From the NCBI GenBank assembly GCA_050943615.1, contig JBMNPN010000111.1, positions 1-6,290 of the forward strand: DNA of 6,290 bases. The letters run 5' to 3'. How positions within the stretch are numbered: the stretch's first letter is position 1; each line of letters opens with the position of its first letter. This document shows positions 5,300 through 6,290 of this stretch, in pieces. A model generated the notes under the pieces. The model searched no databases. It was not told where the DNA came from and saw only the letters and a list, made by a program, of their open reading frames with translations. This DNA is from CACZQA01 sp050943615 (lineage in GTDB: Bacteria; Actinomycetota; Coriobacteriia; Coriobacteriales; QAMH01). The position numbers and the translations under genes are program-made.

Positions 5300-6290
5300 A
5301 TGCCCGAACTCGCCTACACGAACAATCGGCCCGCTGCCGAGCGGATTATGCCCCAGGATATCGATGCGGAAAAGGCCGTACTCGCGGCCATGCTGCTTGG
5401 AGACGATGGCGACATCGTCGAAGAGGCGCTCCTCAAGCTCAAGCCCGAGGAGTTCTACCGACCGGCGCACCGCAAGATCTTCTCGGCCATGGAGGACCTC
5501 TACAACAAGGGTATTCCGGTCGATCAGCTCTCGGTTGCCGACCGCCTGAGCACTAAAGGCGAGCTCGATGCCATCGGCGGCAAGCCCTACTTGGTCGAGC
5601 TGGGCAACAACGTCACGGCGATGGCCAACTGGTCCTATCACGCCGACATCGTCAAGCGCGACGCCATGCTGCGCGACCTCATCGGCGCGGGCGTGCGCAT
5701 TACCGCGCTGGGCTACGATGCCCCCGACGACCTCGACGAGGTGGTCGAGCGTTCCGAAAAGCTGCTCTTCAACGTCACCAATCAGCGCGTCGAGACCAAC
5801 TTCAAGAAGATCGACACGCTCGTCGTCGACACCTTCAACGAGCTGCAGGAGCTCGCCAACAGCAAGAGCCGCTACAACGGCGTGCCCACGGGCTTCACCG
5901 ACCTCGACGACCTGCTCGGCGGCCTGCGCGGCGGCGACCTGGTGATCCTGGCGGCGCGTCCTTCCATCGGCAAGACGGCGCTTGCCCTCAACATCGCGAG
6001 CCGCACCGCCCAGCTCGGCACCTCGGTCGCCTTCTTCAGCCTCGAGATGTCGGCCCAGCAGCTCGTCCAGCGCATCCTCTCGCTCGAGACGCGCATCAAC
6101 GGCAAGAAGATGCAGATGGGCCGCATGTCCCCTCAGGACTGGACGACCTTCATCAAGGTCTCCGACCGCCTCTCCAAGCTCAACCTCTGGGTCGACGACA
6201 CGCCGTCCGCCTCGATTCTCGAGGTCCGTGCCAAGGCGCGCCGCCAGCTGCGCCGCGTCGAGCCCAACAAGGGACTCATCATCATCGACT
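5300..6290 (+). CDS. dnaB: Replicative DNA helicase DnaB (3' end beyond window)
   Basis: DnaB is the hexameric ring helicase that unwinds DNA ahead of the replisome and binds primase. The first 330 codons are present, out of the usual 450-470. The N-terminal domain (PQDIDAEKAVLAAMLL, about 18-33, to roughly 125) is the helical primase-binding collar. A linker follows, then the RecA-like ATPase from about 190 with GVPTGFTDLDDLLGGL, Walker A AARPSIGKT (218-226, K225), and FFSLEMS with the presumed catalytic E249. The window ends in Walker B LIIID at about residue 330. The P-loop is uninterrupted, so there is no intein at that common insertion site; later sites cannot be judged. The ATG at 5300 follows AAGGA at 5291-5295; an in-frame GTG at 5285 is possible but has a poorer RBS. 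Upstream lies the ManC-like gene rather than rplI, the frequent neighbour of dnaB. Confidence 0.97.
   Translation, partial: MPELAYTNNRPAAERIMPQDIDAEKAVLAAMLLGDDGDIVEEALLKLKPEEFYRPAHRKIFSAMEDLYNKGIPVDQLSVADRLSTKGELDAIGGKPYLVELGNNVTAMANWSYHADIVKRDAMLRDLIGAGVRITALGYDAPDDLDEVVERSEKLLFNVTNQRVETNFKKIDTLVVDTFNELQELANSKSRYNGVPTGFTDLDDLLGGLRGGDLVILAARPSIGKTALALNIASRTAQLGTSVAFFSLEMSAQQLVQRILSLETRINGKKMQMGRMSPQDWTTFIKVSDRLSKLNLWVDDTPSASILEVRAKARRQLRRVEPNKGLIIID

Noticed and set aside
5950..5978. Intein within the DnaB P-loop
   Set aside because: AARPSIGKT and the following ALALN are contiguous, so no intein interrupts this common site.

Overview
The window looks like chromosomal DNA from a high-GC actinobacterium, most likely a member of the Coriobacteriia (relatives of Collinsella, Olsenella or Eggerthella). 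This is inferred from GC-rich third codon positions, the style of LeuA and DnaB, and a HipA-like protein of a type I associate with gut Coriobacteriia. No search was run, so the taxonomy is tentative.

Left part (1-429): no convincing gene. Two small hairpins lie near the left edge (50-71, 75-90). A 300-bp array of six diverged repeat units (129-426) follows, each unit centred on a perfect DNA palindrome, in two flavours ordered A-B-B-B-A-B. The array stops four bases short of the next gene's stop codon.

Minus-strand two-gene operon (430-1807): a HipA-like kinase-fold protein is translated first. It overlaps by 23 bp a second protein with a C-terminal XRE/HipB-type helix-turn-helix. The pair looks like a HipAB-type toxin-antitoxin or regulatory module, but the kinase-like protein has lost the residues expected for catalysis.

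Divergent control region (1808-2009): an AT-rich candidate promoter reads left into the HipA-like gene with almost no leader. A candidate promoter for leuA is followed by two overlapping, mutually exclusive inverted repeats in the predicted leuA 5' leader.

Plus-strand genes: leuA (2-isopropylmalate synthase, first committed step of leucine synthesis) looks complete and intact. It is followed 23 bp later by a full-length relative of ManC-type mannose-1-phosphate guanylyltransferases in which every catalytic signature I can align is degraded. This suggests a non-catalytic, perhaps sensory or structural, protein. After a weak terminator and one DnaA-box-like site comes dnaB, the replicative helicase, cut by the right edge at its Walker B motif.

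The most notable observations are the palindromic array, the two independent apparent pseudo-enzymes (HipA-like and ManC-like), and the structured leuA leader.
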